A stretch of DNA of 64,000 nucleotides from an uncultured Bacteroidales bacterium (GTDB taxonomy: Bacteria > Bacteroidota > Bacteroidia > Bacteroidales > F082): assembly GCA_937906455.1 (NCBI GenBank), contig CALCYT010000012.1, positions 3,979-67,978 on the forward strand, in the 5' to 3' direction. Under the pieces are notes generated by a model. That model was given only the letters and a program-made list of their open reading frames with translations. It was not told where the DNA came from and ran no database searches. Below, piece after piece: positions 1-8,130 of the stretch. The first letter of the stretch is position 1. Each line of letters opens with the position of its first letter. A program made the translations under genes and the position numbers.

Positions 1-246
1 CATCTTGTTATCCTTTTCAGACAGCTTGGAATATGCAATTTCTATACATTTCCCGCCATTGGATTCTATCCAAATCTTAGCCAATGAATTGCGATGTCTT
101 TGCCCTCTCTTAAATATGTGAATATGCTTTCTGTTGTCATTCACATCGAGAGGTATGGCCACAATCAAAAACATTTTTAAGAACGCCAATTGCCCCATAA
201 ATCTTACTTTTTGAATTCCATTTGCAAAAATAATAAAAAGTTTCAT
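1..246 (-). CDS. Small hypothetical protein, 3' end beyond the window
   Basis: An open frame on the minus strand begins with ATG at 246 and stays open for 82 codons to the window edge, so the C-terminus is missing. The start of the product reads MKLFIIFANGIQKVRFMGQL, followed by a basic segment (DVNDNRKHIHIFKRGQRHRN) and then AKIWIESNGGKCIEIAYSKL. The alternating pattern with lysines and histidines looks like a real small cytoplasmic protein rather than chance, but I do not recognise the family firmly. It is divergent from yicC, with about 80 bp of AT-rich DNA between them. A shorter start at 174 is also possible. Confidence 0.5.
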   Translation of the reverse strand, partial: MKLFIIFANGIQKVRFMGQLAFLKMFLIVAIPLDVNDNRKHIHIFKRGQRHRNSLAKIWIESNGGKCIEIAYSKLSEKDNKM

Positions 247-303
247 GACTTCTACATTTGAATATGTTTTTTTTGAATTTTCCGAATTATCTGCAATTTT
301 TAG

Positions 304-311
304 TATTTTTG
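304..311 (+). promoter_or_regulatory. -7 promoter element upstream of yicC
   Basis: TATTTTTG followed by C matches the Bacteroidetes -7 consensus TAnnTTTG, 16 nt before the yicC ATG. No convincing -33 TTTG lies at the right spacing. Confidence 0.5.
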
Positions 312-327
312 CAAAAATTTAAACAAG

Positions 328-1197
328 ATGATTCGTTCGATGACAGGCTACGGCAAGGCCGAGCAACTTTATAAGAGCAACAATATTTCTGTTGAGATTA
401 AGACGCTGAACAGCAAGCAGTTAGACCTTATTCTAAAGCTTCCGCAAGAGCTGAAAGCCAATGAGTTCGACTATCGCAACGAGATTGCGGCACGCCTCCA
501 ACGCGGAAAAATCGATGTCGTGATGACGATTACCAATACCGACGTGGCGCAAAACACCCATATCGAGAAAGAGGTTGTCGCATCGTATCTTGAGCAAATC
601 AGCAGCATCTCAAAGGAATACAACATCCCGGAGTCGAAGGACGTGGCAGCGATAGTGTTCCGCATGCCGGGTATTTTCGTGTCGCCGGAGCAAGATTTTG
701 ATGATGATTTCCTTGCAAAGATAATGGAAACATTACTGAAAGCCCTTGAAATGACTGACGACTTCAGAGTCAGGGAAGGCGAAATTCTGAAAAAAGATTT
801 GCTTAAGCGTGTCGAGCTGATTCTCGGCTATCTTGGCGAGGTGGAGCCTTTCGAGAAAAACCGTCACGAGATTATTAAAGGCAAGCTGCTCAAGAACTTA
901 CAAGAGCTCACAAGCGGCGAATACGATGAAAACCGCTTCGAGCAGGAGCTGATTTTCTATCTTGAGAAACTCGACATCACCGAGGAGAAGGTGCGCCTGC
1001 GCAAACACTGCGACTATTTCAAGGAAAGCATCGACGAGGAAGGCGCAGGCAAGAAACTCGGTTTCATCGCGCAGGAGATGGGACGCGAGATAAACACCCT
1101 CGGCTCAAAAGCCAACGACGCTGACATTCAGCGACTTGTGGTGAAAATGAAGGATGAACTGGAGAAGATTAAGGAACAATTGTTTAATATTTTATAG
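328..1197 (+). CDS. yicC: YicC/YloC family endoribonuclease
   Basis: 289 residues, the usual length of the family. The N-terminus MIRSMTGYGKAE is the family hallmark. The C-terminal DUF1732-type part contains EELIFYLEKLDITEE-like sequence and the block GKKLGFIAQEMGREINTLGSKA. YicC proteins are cytoplasmic endoribonucleases linked in other bacteria to RNA turnover and stationary-phase fitness. The ATG at 328 follows a TAnnTTTG promoter element by 16 nt. The gene is co-directional with nadD, 74 bp downstream. In many Bacteroidetes gmk lies between the two; here that place is taken by a heptamer repeat array. Confidence 0.93.
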   Translation: MIRSMTGYGKAEQLYKSNNISVEIKTLNSKQLDLILKLPQELKANEFDYRNEIAARLQRGKIDVVMTITNTDVAQNTHIEKEVVASYLEQISSISKEYNIPESKDVAAIVFRMPGIFVSPEQDFDDDFLAKIMETLLKALEMTDDFRVREGEILKKDLLKRVELILGYLGEVEPFEKNRHEIIKGKLLKNLQELTSGEYDENRFEQELIFYLEKLDITEEKVRLRKHCDYFKESIDEEGAGKKLGFIAQEMGREINTLGSKANDADIQRLVVKMKDELEKIKEQLFNIL

Positions 1198-1198
1198 T

Positions 1199-1271
1199 CG
1201 TTAGTCTTTAGTATTGATTGCTGACGACTAATGACTAAAAACTAAAGACTAAAGACTAAAAACTAAAGACT
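1199..1271. repeat. 7-bp tandem repeat array with inverted arm, abutting nadD
   Basis: Six consecutive heptamers from 1226 to 1267 (GACTAAT, GACTAAA, AACTAAA, GACTAAA, GACTAAA, AACTAAA) are followed by GACT that runs straight into the nadD ATG. An inverted copy, TTAGTCTTTAGT, lies at about 1201-1212 and can pair with ACTAAAGACTAA in the array, so the transcript could fold into an AT-rich hairpin. It fills the whole space between yicC and nadD. Related arrays with other unit sequences occur elsewhere in the window. Confidence 0.85.
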
Positions 1272-1856
1272 ATGAAAACGAAAGTCGGTTTGTTCTTTGG
1301 GTCGTTCAACCCGATTCACAACGGCCACCTGATGCTCGCCAACTATCTGGCGGAATACGGTGACATGGATGAGATATGGTTTGTGGTGTCGCCGCAGAAC
1401 CCGTTCAAGGACAAGAAATCGCTGCTTGCCGACCGTCATCGCCTGTATATGGTGGAGATGGCGATAAAAGACGACGAGCGTTTCCAGGTGTGCGACATCG
1501 AGTTCTACATGCCGCAGCCGTCATATACCATCGACACCCTGACGAGACTGCAGGAACGTCATCCGAACACCGATTTTTACCTCATATGTGGCATGGACAG
1601 CCTCGAAAGTTTCCCCAAATGGAAAAACTACGAGATGATTCTGAAGTATCACCATCTGCTTGTTTATCCTCGTAAAGGCTACAACAGCAATGAGTTGGCA
1701 AATCATCCGTCGGTGAAGGTCGTGGAGGCGCCGGAAATTGAGGTGTCATCGACGTTTATCAGAGACGCCATCGCTGAGGGCAAAGACGTGAGGTATTTCA
1801 TGCCCAAAGATGTGTATAAATACATCATCGACATGCACTTTTACGAGAAAAAGTAG
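1272..1856 (+). CDS. nadD: Nicotinate-nucleotide adenylyltransferase NadD
   Basis: 194 residues. It transfers AMP from ATP to nicotinate mononucleotide in NAD synthesis. The nucleotidyltransferase signature GLFFGSFNPIHNGH at residues 6-19 gives the H-x-G-H motif (H16, H19), and SSTFIR near the C-terminus is the second conserved nucleotide-binding motif. ICGMDS in the middle is also typical of NadD. The start codon is directly preceded by a heptamer repeat array, so spacing or folding of that array could affect initiation. The gene ends 15 bp before the convergent alkylation-repair gene. Confidence 0.95.
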   Translation: MKTKVGLFFGSFNPIHNGHLMLANYLAEYGDMDEIWFVVSPQNPFKDKKSLLADRHRLYMVEMAIKDDERFQVCDIEFYMPQPSYTIDTLTRLQERHPNTDFYLICGMDSLESFPKWKNYEMILKYHHLLVYPRKGYNSNELANHPSVKVVEAPEIEVSSTFIRDAIAEGKDVRYFMPKDVYKYIIDMHFYEKK

Positions 1857-1871
1857 TTGTTTTTCTCCCCC

Positions 1872-2585
1872 TTACTTTTCAAGGTAATATTTCCGCTCCT
1901 CTTCCGAAAATTTCTCTATAGCATAACGCAGCATAGTGCGGGGCATGGTCTTATGACGTGTTGACAACCATTGTTTTAAGCGTTGCTCGTCACGTTTGCC
2001 GGCTTCACGCAGCAGCCAGCCCACAGCTTTTTGCAGAAGGTCGTGAAGCGGCTGCGGTTTCTCTAAAAATATCTCGGCGATATTATAGGTGTCGTCAAGC
2101 TCGCCATGACGCAGAAAAGTCATCGTACTCACCATGCCGATGCGTTGTTCCCAGATGGTTTTCCCGTCGCGTGCGAGGTCGTAAAGCAAGGTACGGTCTT
2201 TATCGAGTAGCCAAACACCGAGTAGTTCGTAACACGAGAGATCAACCAAGTCCCAATTGTTAACATATTGAGTATTAGCGAGATAAAAGTCGATGCATTG
2301 TTGTTGCAGATTCACGTCTTTCTTCGCGTGTTTGAAAATCTGCACGAGAGTAAGCAGTGCCGCAAGGCGCATCTCGTGATATTCGGAGGTGACGCATTCC
2401 TTTAGATCATCAAAAGTCGTCACATTCCAGCATTCCTTCACCGTCTCTCTTATCGTCGGCACCTTGATTCCGAGGAACTTGTCGCCTTCGCCGTATTGTC
2501 CGGGGCCGGTCTTGAAGAAGCGTGAGAGACCTTCCACCTGAGAAGGATCTTGTTTTGAGAGTATTTTGTTGTAAAGTATATTCAT
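1872..2585 (-). CDS. AlkD-like DNA alkylation repair protein
   Basis: 237 residues, all helical in appearance, as in the HEAT-repeat-like AlkD family that excises alkylated bases. Conserved features visible are YGEGDKFLGIKVPTIR in the N-terminal third, the block VNNWDLVDLSCYELLG (family position of the active-site Asp) and GWLLREAGKRD towards the C-terminus. It is cytoplasmic. It lies immediately downstream of the AbiEi-type antitoxin gene on the same strand and converges on nadD. The assignment to the family is secure; the exact lesion repaired cannot be read from sequence. Confidence 0.88.
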   Translation of the reverse strand: MNILYNKILSKQDPSQVEGLSRFFKTGPGQYGEGDKFLGIKVPTIRETVKECWNVTTFDDLKECVTSEYHEMRLAALLTLVQIFKHAKKDVNLQQQCIDFYLANTQYVNNWDLVDLSCYELLGVWLLDKDRTLLYDLARDGKTIWEQRIGMVSTMTFLRHGELDDTYNIAEIFLEKPQPLHDLLQKAVGWLLREAGKRDEQRLKQWLSTRHKTMPRTMLRYAIEKFSEEERKYYLEK

Positions 2586-2643
2586 AGTTGCCTTTTTAAA
2601 CCTCAGACTGCGTTACGGCTTGTCGATGGCGATGGCGAGCCAC

Positions 2644-3273
2644 TCATCCCTCAATGATTTTAATAATCTGATTGATCATATTCTTTTTCTTGCCAACCTT
2701 AGAATATTCTCTCATAATACTCGTGTCAAACTTAAACAATTCATCCATATCGAAACGAATATCTTCCTCAAGCCATGTCAAAATTTCCTTTTTATAACGA
2801 AGATTCAGGTACGGGATATTCGAAATCAAATCGCATAAAGCCTTTTCTGGCGTCGCAATAAGAAAGGACGTACCGTCATCCGACGTTTCTATCCTAACAC
2901 CAATTGGAAAGACTTCCTTATCAATATGAACATATTCAAACCAAGCCAATTCGTTATGAAACATTTGGCTTCGCTTCATTGTCATCGAGCATATTGTAAA
3001 CACCTGTTCCGGAATCAAGCCATAATACCTCAATGCCGATTGCATAGAAATATACGATGGTCCATACAAGTTATTGCCTATGATGAACAACGACAATTGC
3101 CTCCCGGACAATTCTGGATTCGGCACATACAATCCCTGCTTCAACCTGATGATATCCCCCTTCTTTTCAAGTGCGCTCACCTTGTTGTGCTTGCACTTGT
3201 GATTAGGGAACAGCGATGCCACCATGGCATAATCCATTGGGGTGTTTCCAAATTGCTTCCAGATGTTGTTCAT
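2644..3273 (-). CDS. AbiEi-type antitoxin / transcriptional regulator, toxin partner absent
   Basis: 209 residues. The N-terminal winged-helix-like part includes VSALEKKGDIIRLKQGLYVP, followed by the AbiEi core (GPSYISMQSALRYYGLIPE, IATPEKALCDLI). In type IV toxin-antitoxin pairs this protein represses its own operon and the next gene encodes an AbiEii nucleotidyltransferase toxin. Here no toxin gene follows: only 58 bp separate its stop from the alkylation-repair gene. One frame there (about 2617-2652) reads DEWLAIAIDKP before a stop, which may be the beginning of a deleted AbiEii; this is tentative. It may instead act as a stand-alone regulator. Confidence 0.72.
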   Translation of the reverse strand: MNNIWKQFGNTPMDYAMVASLFPNHKCKHNKVSALEKKGDIIRLKQGLYVPNPELSGRQLSLFIIGNNLYGPSYISMQSALRYYGLIPEQVFTICSMTMKRSQMFHNELAWFEYVHIDKEVFPIGVRIETSDDGTSFLIATPEKALCDLISNIPYLNLRYKKEILTWLEEDIRFDMDELFKFDTSIMREYSKVGKKKNMINQIIKIIEG

Positions 3274-3308
3274 GGCATTTTACATCTTCACTCTGCAAAT
3301 TTTAACCC

Positions 3309-3962
3309 TCAACTCTTGCCTGTCACTTCCGGATTGTTTCTCTTCTCGTCACCAATTCTCGTCATCGGGCCGTGTCCGCAATACACCATAGTGTCGTCAG
3401 GAAGCCGGTAAAGCACTTCCTGAAGGCTCTTCTCAATCTGCCGGTAGTCGCCCCCTAAAAGGTCGCAACGCCCTATGCCTCTGTAAAACAAAGTGTCGCC
3501 GGTAAAAACAATGCCGTCTTTCTCATCGTAGAAACACACATGTCCGGGGGCATGACCCGGCGTGTACAACACCTTCAGCTCGTCGTCGCCAATCTTGATA
3601 ATCTCACCGTCGGCGAGGTCAATGGTGGGGATGAGACATCTGTCTTGTGTGAAATTGATGCCAAACGCCGCCGCATAAGCCCACACCTTGTCGTAATATG
3701 GCTTCTCAATCGGACTGCTTGCCAGCCGGACATGGTACCTATCGGCAAGCACCTTGTTGCCCATCACATGGTCGATGTGCGAGTGGGTGTTGAGCAACAT
3801 GAGAGGCTTAAGTCCGTTTCTGTCGATGTAATTCAGAATCTGTTCGTCCTCAAACCTCTCAACATTGCCTGCATCAATAACCACACATTCTTTGTCTTCG
3901 TTGTAAACAATATAGGTGTTTACTTGTATGAAGTTGAAAATGAATGCCTTAACAGATAACAT
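3309..3962 (-). CDS. MBL-fold metallo-hydrolase (glyoxalase II-like)
   Basis: 217 residues with the metallo-beta-lactamase zinc-binding series: NTHSHIDHVMGN (HxHxDH), a middle histidine in YTPGHAPGHVCFY, the aspartate in FTGDTLFYRGIGRCDL and the last histidine in VYCGHGP. This arrangement is that of the hydroxyacylglutathione hydrolase/persulfide dioxygenase-like branch widespread in Bacteroidetes. The substrate is unknown. It is cytoplasmic, with no signal peptide. Its ATG lies 2 bp after the stop of the deiminase-like gene, so the two are likely co-transcribed. Confidence 0.88.
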   Translation of the reverse strand: MLSVKAFIFNFIQVNTYIVYNEDKECVVIDAGNVERFEDEQILNYIDRNGLKPLMLLNTHSHIDHVMGNKVLADRYHVRLASSPIEKPYYDKVWAYAAAFGINFTQDRCLIPTIDLADGEIIKIGDDELKVLYTPGHAPGHVCFYDEKDGIVFTGDTLFYRGIGRCDLLGGDYRQIEKSLQEVLYRLPDDTMVYCGHGPMTRIGDEKRNNPEVTGKS

Positions 3963-3964
3963 GT

Positions 3965-6286
3965 TTATCTCTTCACTATCTTCTTAACCACGCTGTTTCC
4001 GCTCTTGTCGCTAATCTTCACGAAGTACAAGCCCTCGTTTAAGCTTTCAACGTTGATTTCATTCGTATTATCGATAAACAAAACCTGCTGTCCGACAGCG
4101 TTGAAGATCGCAACTTCCTTAACGTTATTGCTTTCTATGTGCAAGACATCGCTCATCGGGTTAGGATACACCTTGGTCTCAGCCGAAATCTCATCAATAC
4201 TCAGCAATGAGCTATCAATATAAATAGTAAGGGTAATGTCACCATCATCCGATTTGATGCAAATAGATGTTACTGCTTCATCTCTGTTTATATCAGGATT
4301 GATAGCGGCATTCACCAAAAAGTGTTCACCGGGTGCTAAAGTATAAGGCAGTTCAGGGAAATCTAAGGCTAAATATTGTGTATCAGGATGTGCGGCACTT
4401 GTAGGCTCATACACCTCAGTAATCACAATAGGTGTCTGGGTTCCGGTATTGCCGTTGGTCACACCAACCACCATAGTCGGCTCATCCATAAAATAGACTG
4501 TTTCTAAGGTGTACAATCCACAGTCGATAGCCTTATCCAGCACTTTAACCATAATGGTTCGTGTACCTAATGATGTGTTGATGTCAATCTGTGCTTCGAC
4601 ATAACCTTTATCACCTTTAGGAAGAATCGGAATAGTTGCAAGAGCAACGTTTACTTCAAGCGTGCTACCCGAGGTTAATGTATATGGAAGTGTGACACCG
4701 TCGTTGATTTCCAAATATTTATTATTTCCAAAATCATAAATGACGTCATAGCTCTCAATCACGACATCAGATGAGGTCTCATTGGTGATGTAGAAAGGAA
4801 ATTCTTCCCAGTCGTTTACCACACACACGGTTGAAGGAGAGACCACCAAATCGTTTGATGGGCTGTGAGTGCCAACAGTGAAATGGTGTGGATCCAACTC
4901 TGCAAACACCGGCTGTGTGTAGCGGTGACCCGATTCATCGGCACCAAACACGTAATAGTCAATCTCATCTCCGCCTTGATAACCGGTAATGCTGCCGACA
5001 TACTCGTCGGGCTCACCGGTAGCCATCATGTGTGCCACCTGATAAGCGCCGCCGTTGATGCTATAAAAAACGAGGAGAGAGTCTTGCTTCAAGTCCTGAC
5101 CGCTGTAGGCGATGAACTTACTCACCACAGGATACTCGGCTTGCCATTCTTCTTCTCCATGATAAACATCACGATGGTCAACGAAGAGCATGTCGAAGTC
5201 CATGATGCCACGTGCGCGGCAGTGCAGGGCGTCGGTGTTCTCCCAGCTGATACTGTAGTCGTTGTTGTAAACACCAACGATTTCATAACCCGGCATGGCT
5301 TCCTGATAAACAGCCAACGCCTGATCGTTGTATGATGACTGTGAGCCTAACGGGACATATACTGTCTTGTTGAGAATCAAGCTGTTAGTGAAAGGGGCGA
5401 GGGTATATCCGCCCGGCTCCTGCACACGATAAACGTGGTAAGGATATCCCCAGCAGCAGTTTGTATTAGCGAAATATTCCGCAACTGACTCATAATCAGC
5501 GTAATGTGAGTTGCTCTGTGGCAGCTGCGCGATTAAAATCTTGTCGGGAGCGAGGTATTTTCCCCAGCAATCGACGTGAGCTATATAGTCGCCTTGCGGG
5601 TCGATGGTCACATGATAAGGGTCGATGCCGAGATAGTCGCGCATTTTGTTGCGCACGTTGGTCTCGTTATAGTTGTTCTCCTGAAAGACGAGGTTGTCGC
5701 TCACTCCGTGGCCACGGCCGTCTTCCATCATGTTGCCGCCGGTGTGCTGCAGGTTCATGCCGTACATCGGGATGTTCCAGAAGTTGGCAAACACTCCTGA
5801 GATGTTGTCGTCGTTAGGACGCGGACGGTTGTAGATGTTATCAACGATGGCGGGGTCGCGGTCTTCAAAGATGTACCACGGTCCGTAGTCGCGAACCCAG
5901 TATGAATCGGTGGGTGCGTTCACAAAAGTGACGTTGCTCATATTGACACCGGCGTTCTGGAAGCTGTTTTGCGCGCTGTTTTGTTGCGATGTCGAAACGA
6001 TGCAATAAACATGGCAGTTGTTCGAGAATTGCGCCACCAAACTTGTAGGGATGCCGAGAGGATAACGTATTGTGACACCTTGCATGGGCTCAAATTCCCC
6101 GACAAAACGCGGCTCGCCCGCCGGCGGGTCGGTCTCTACAAAATTCATGCTTCTGACAGGCGTGTGCATCTCTTCCTCAGAGAGATAATGCCATCTTTTC
6201 CAATCAGGAGTGTTCTGCTCCTGGGCGTTCACTCTTATGCTCACGCACAAGGCAAACGTAAACAAACATAATAAAACTCTTTTCAT
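3965..6286 (-). CDS. Secreted peptidylarginine deiminase-like protein with T9SS sorting domain
   Basis: 773 residues. A signal peptide (MKRVLLCLFTFALCVSIRVN-A) is followed by an agmatine-deiminase/PPAD-type domain at about residues 60-385, beta-rich Ig-like regions and a T9SS type A C-terminal domain beginning VYPNPMSDVLHIES. Residues corresponding to the catalytic set of Porphyromonas gingivalis PPAD are present: D133 in WVRDYGPW, H237 and D239 in YIAHVDCWG, N301 in FTNSLILN and C356 in ALHCRARG. R154 and R156 in YNRPRPND match the pair that binds the substrate carboxylate in PPAD. I infer an exported protein-arginine deiminase; a secreted agmatine-type deiminase is the alternative. Confidence 0.82.
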   Translation of the reverse strand: MKRVLLCLFTFALCVSIRVNAQEQNTPDWKRWHYLSEEEMHTPVRSMNFVETDPPAGEPRFVGEFEPMQGVTIRYPLGIPTSLVAQFSNNCHVYCIVSTSQQNSAQNSFQNAGVNMSNVTFVNAPTDSYWVRDYGPWYIFEDRDPAIVDNIYNRPRPNDDNISGVFANFWNIPMYGMNLQHTGGNMMEDGRGHGVSDNLVFQENNYNETNVRNKMRDYLGIDPYHVTIDPQGDYIAHVDCWGKYLAPDKILIAQLPQSNSHYADYESVAEYFANTNCCWGYPYHVYRVQEPGGYTLAPFTNSLILNKTVYVPLGSQSSYNDQALAVYQEAMPGYEIVGVYNNDYSISWENTDALHCRARGIMDFDMLFVDHRDVYHGEEEWQAEYPVVSKFIAYSGQDLKQDSLLVFYSINGGAYQVAHMMATGEPDEYVGSITGYQGGDEIDYYVFGADESGHRYTQPVFAELDPHHFTVGTHSPSNDLVVSPSTVCVVNDWEEFPFYITNETSSDVVIESYDVIYDFGNNKYLEINDGVTLPYTLTSGSTLEVNVALATIPILPKGDKGYVEAQIDINTSLGTRTIMVKVLDKAIDCGLYTLETVYFMDEPTMVVGVTNGNTGTQTPIVITEVYEPTSAAHPDTQYLALDFPELPYTLAPGEHFLVNAAINPDINRDEAVTSICIKSDDGDITLTIYIDSSLLSIDEISAETKVYPNPMSDVLHIESNNVKEVAIFNAVGQQVLFIDNTNEINVESLNEGLYFVKISDKSGNSVVKKIVKR

Positions 6287-6316
6287 TTTTGAATATCTGT
6301 CTTAAAAATTAACTTG

Positions 6317-6324
6317 CAAAGATA
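6317..6324 (-). promoter_or_regulatory. -7 promoter element upstream of the deiminase gene
   Basis: TATCTTTG (then C) on the minus strand, about 30 nt before the ATG at 6286. It is half of a divergent promoter pair with the transglycosylase gene. Confidence 0.45.
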
Positions 6325-6367
6325 CTTATTTGTTGAATATATGCGTTAATTTTATTGAATTTTTTTG

Positions 6368-6375
6368 TAATTTTG
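6368..6375 (+). promoter_or_regulatory. -7 promoter element upstream of the lytic transglycosylase
   Basis: TAATTTTG followed by C, 18 nt before the ATG at 6394, fits TAnnTTTG. Confidence 0.5.
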
Positions 6376-6393
6376 CAGTCAAAAATATAGGAA

Positions 6394-8130
6394 ATGAGCT
6401 ACATTTTATTGATTCTCTTGACGTTTGCACATGTCGGTGACTCTATAAACGACACCATTATCGTTAACGAACGCATTTTTAATGATTCCATCGACACCTC
6501 AATCCTTGATGACACTCTGACCTTGGATTCAATAAATCCTGAGCTTCCCGACAGCATCCAGGAGCAGATTCAAAGGATGTTTGATGATGAAAACTCCGGG
6601 AAAGGCATAGTCGATGAGTCTGTTGATATGTTGGAAATGATTGACACTCTTAAAGTTATCCCTTATTTTGAAAACAGTCTCGTCAACACTTGCAATTATC
6701 CTCCGGGATATATCCCGACATATCCCGACAGCATTTACGCACAACGTATCGAGGAGTTGAACCGCAACACTACCATTGAGTTGGTTTACAACAAGCATGT
6801 GAAGTCATTCATCGACGTCTATGCGGTGCAGAAGCGCGATAAAACCGAGCGAATCTTAGGCTTGGCGGATGTTTATTTCCCTCTTTTTGAGCAGACTTTG
6901 GACAAATACAACATGCCTCTTGAGCTGAAATATTTAGCTGTTGTGGAGTCGGCACTCAACCCTCGGGCCGGCTCGTGGGCGGGGGCGAAAGGCCTTTGGC
7001 AGTTTATGTACGCCACCGGAAAAGTGTATAAACTCAATGTCACCACTCTCGTTGACGACCGTTACGACCCTCTGAAGTCAACGGAAGCAGCATGCCGGCA
7101 CCTCAATGACCTTTACAACATGTTTGGTGACTGGTTTCTTGCGTTGGCTGCATATAACTCCGGTGCCGGCAACGTGAAAAAAGCTATCCGACGCGCCGGA
7201 GGAATCAAGAATTACTGGGCGATTTGGCCTTATCTGCCTCGTGAGACCCGCGGTTACGTGCCGGCATTCATCGCGGTCAACTATGTGATGAATTATCCCG
7301 CCGAACACAATATCTGTCCGCTCGACCCGGGCATCATAAAAAACGGCATTGACACCGTCACAGTGCACGATTTCCTTCATTTTGAACAACTTAACGAGAT
7401 GCTTAACATCCCGATGGAAGACCTGAGATTCTTCAATCCTCAATATACTAAGTCGATAATACCGGCGACAGAGAAAAATCCGTTGGCACTGCGCATTCCT
7501 GAGAAATATATCAATGATTATATCGATCATGAGAAGGAACTGTACGCATTCAAGACAAAGAGCGGCATCGACAAAGAGAAGATGCAGGAACAGATAAAAC
7601 AAATCTCCGACCGCAGCGTGCATGTCGTCAAAAAAGGTGAGACGTTGAGCGGCATCGCAAAGAAATATCATGTGGGAGTGAAACAGCTGAAGTCGTGGAA
7701 CAACCTCACGTCAGACAACCTCAGGATAGGGCAGAAGCTCATCGTTTACAGCTCTGGAGCACCTATGGCTCAGGCAGGCAACGCTAAACCTGTCGAACGC
7801 TCGACAACACAGACCATTCACGTGGTGAAGTCGGGCGAGACACTCGGAAAGATTGCGCAAAAGTACAAATGCACGGTCACCGACCTCAAGAAATGGAATA
7901 ACCTGACGTCGAACACTATCACTATCGGACAAAAACTTATAGTGTATCCGCCTGAGAATCAGACAAATACGTCAAAGAATAACGCTAATGGCGATACTAT
8001 CTACACCGTGAAATCGGGCGACAGCCTGTCGAAAATAGCATCGAAATACCACGTCACCGTTGACTATATCAAAAAGAAAAACAATCTTAAGAGCGATGTC
8101 CTGCAAGTGGGTCAGAAACTAAAACTTTAG
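6394..8130 (+). CDS. Membrane-associated lytic transglycosylase with three LysM domains (MltD-like)
   Basis: 578 residues. A short hydrophobic N-terminus (MSYILLILLTFAHV) suggests export. An SLT domain covers about residues 165-285, with the catalytic glutamate at E185 in VVESALNPRAGS and the motifs GAKGLWQFM and ALAAYNSGAGNV. Three LysM repeats follow at about 409-455, 482-528 and 533-578, each starting HVVKKGET, HVVKSGET or YTVKSGDS. The enzyme cleaves peptidoglycan glycan strands to 1,6-anhydromuropeptides, with LysM holding it on the wall. Its end overlaps the convergent DUF4837 gene by 12 bp. Confidence 0.94.
   Translation: MSYILLILLTFAHVGDSINDTIIVNERIFNDSIDTSILDDTLTLDSINPELPDSIQEQIQRMFDDENSGKGIVDESVDMLEMIDTLKVIPYFENSLVNTCNYPPGYIPTYPDSIYAQRIEELNRNTTIELVYNKHVKSFIDVYAVQKRDKTERILGLADVYFPLFEQTLDKYNMPLELKYLAVVESALNPRAGSWAGAKGLWQFMYATGKVYKLNVTTLVDDRYDPLKSTEAACRHLNDLYNMFGDWFLALAAYNSGAGNVKKAIRRAGGIKNYWAIWPYLPRETRGYVPAFIAVNYVMNYPAEHNICPLDPGIIKNGIDTVTVHDFLHFEQLNEMLNIPMEDLRFFNPQYTKSIIPATEKNPLALRIPEKYINDYIDHEKELYAFKTKSGIDKEKMQEQIKQISDRSVHVVKKGETLSGIAKKYHVGVKQLKSWNNLTSDNLRIGQKLIVYSSGAPMAQAGNAKPVERSTTQTIHVVKSGETLGKIAQKYKCTVTDLKKWNNLTSNTITIGQKLIVYPPENQTNTSKNNANGDTIYTVKSGDSLSKIASKYHVTVDYIKKKNNLKSDVLQVGQKLKL

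Noticed and set aside
1226..1271. CRISPR array
   Set aside because: Units are 7-8 bp with no spacers, and no cas genes are present; the same holds for the arrays at 33596 and 48655.
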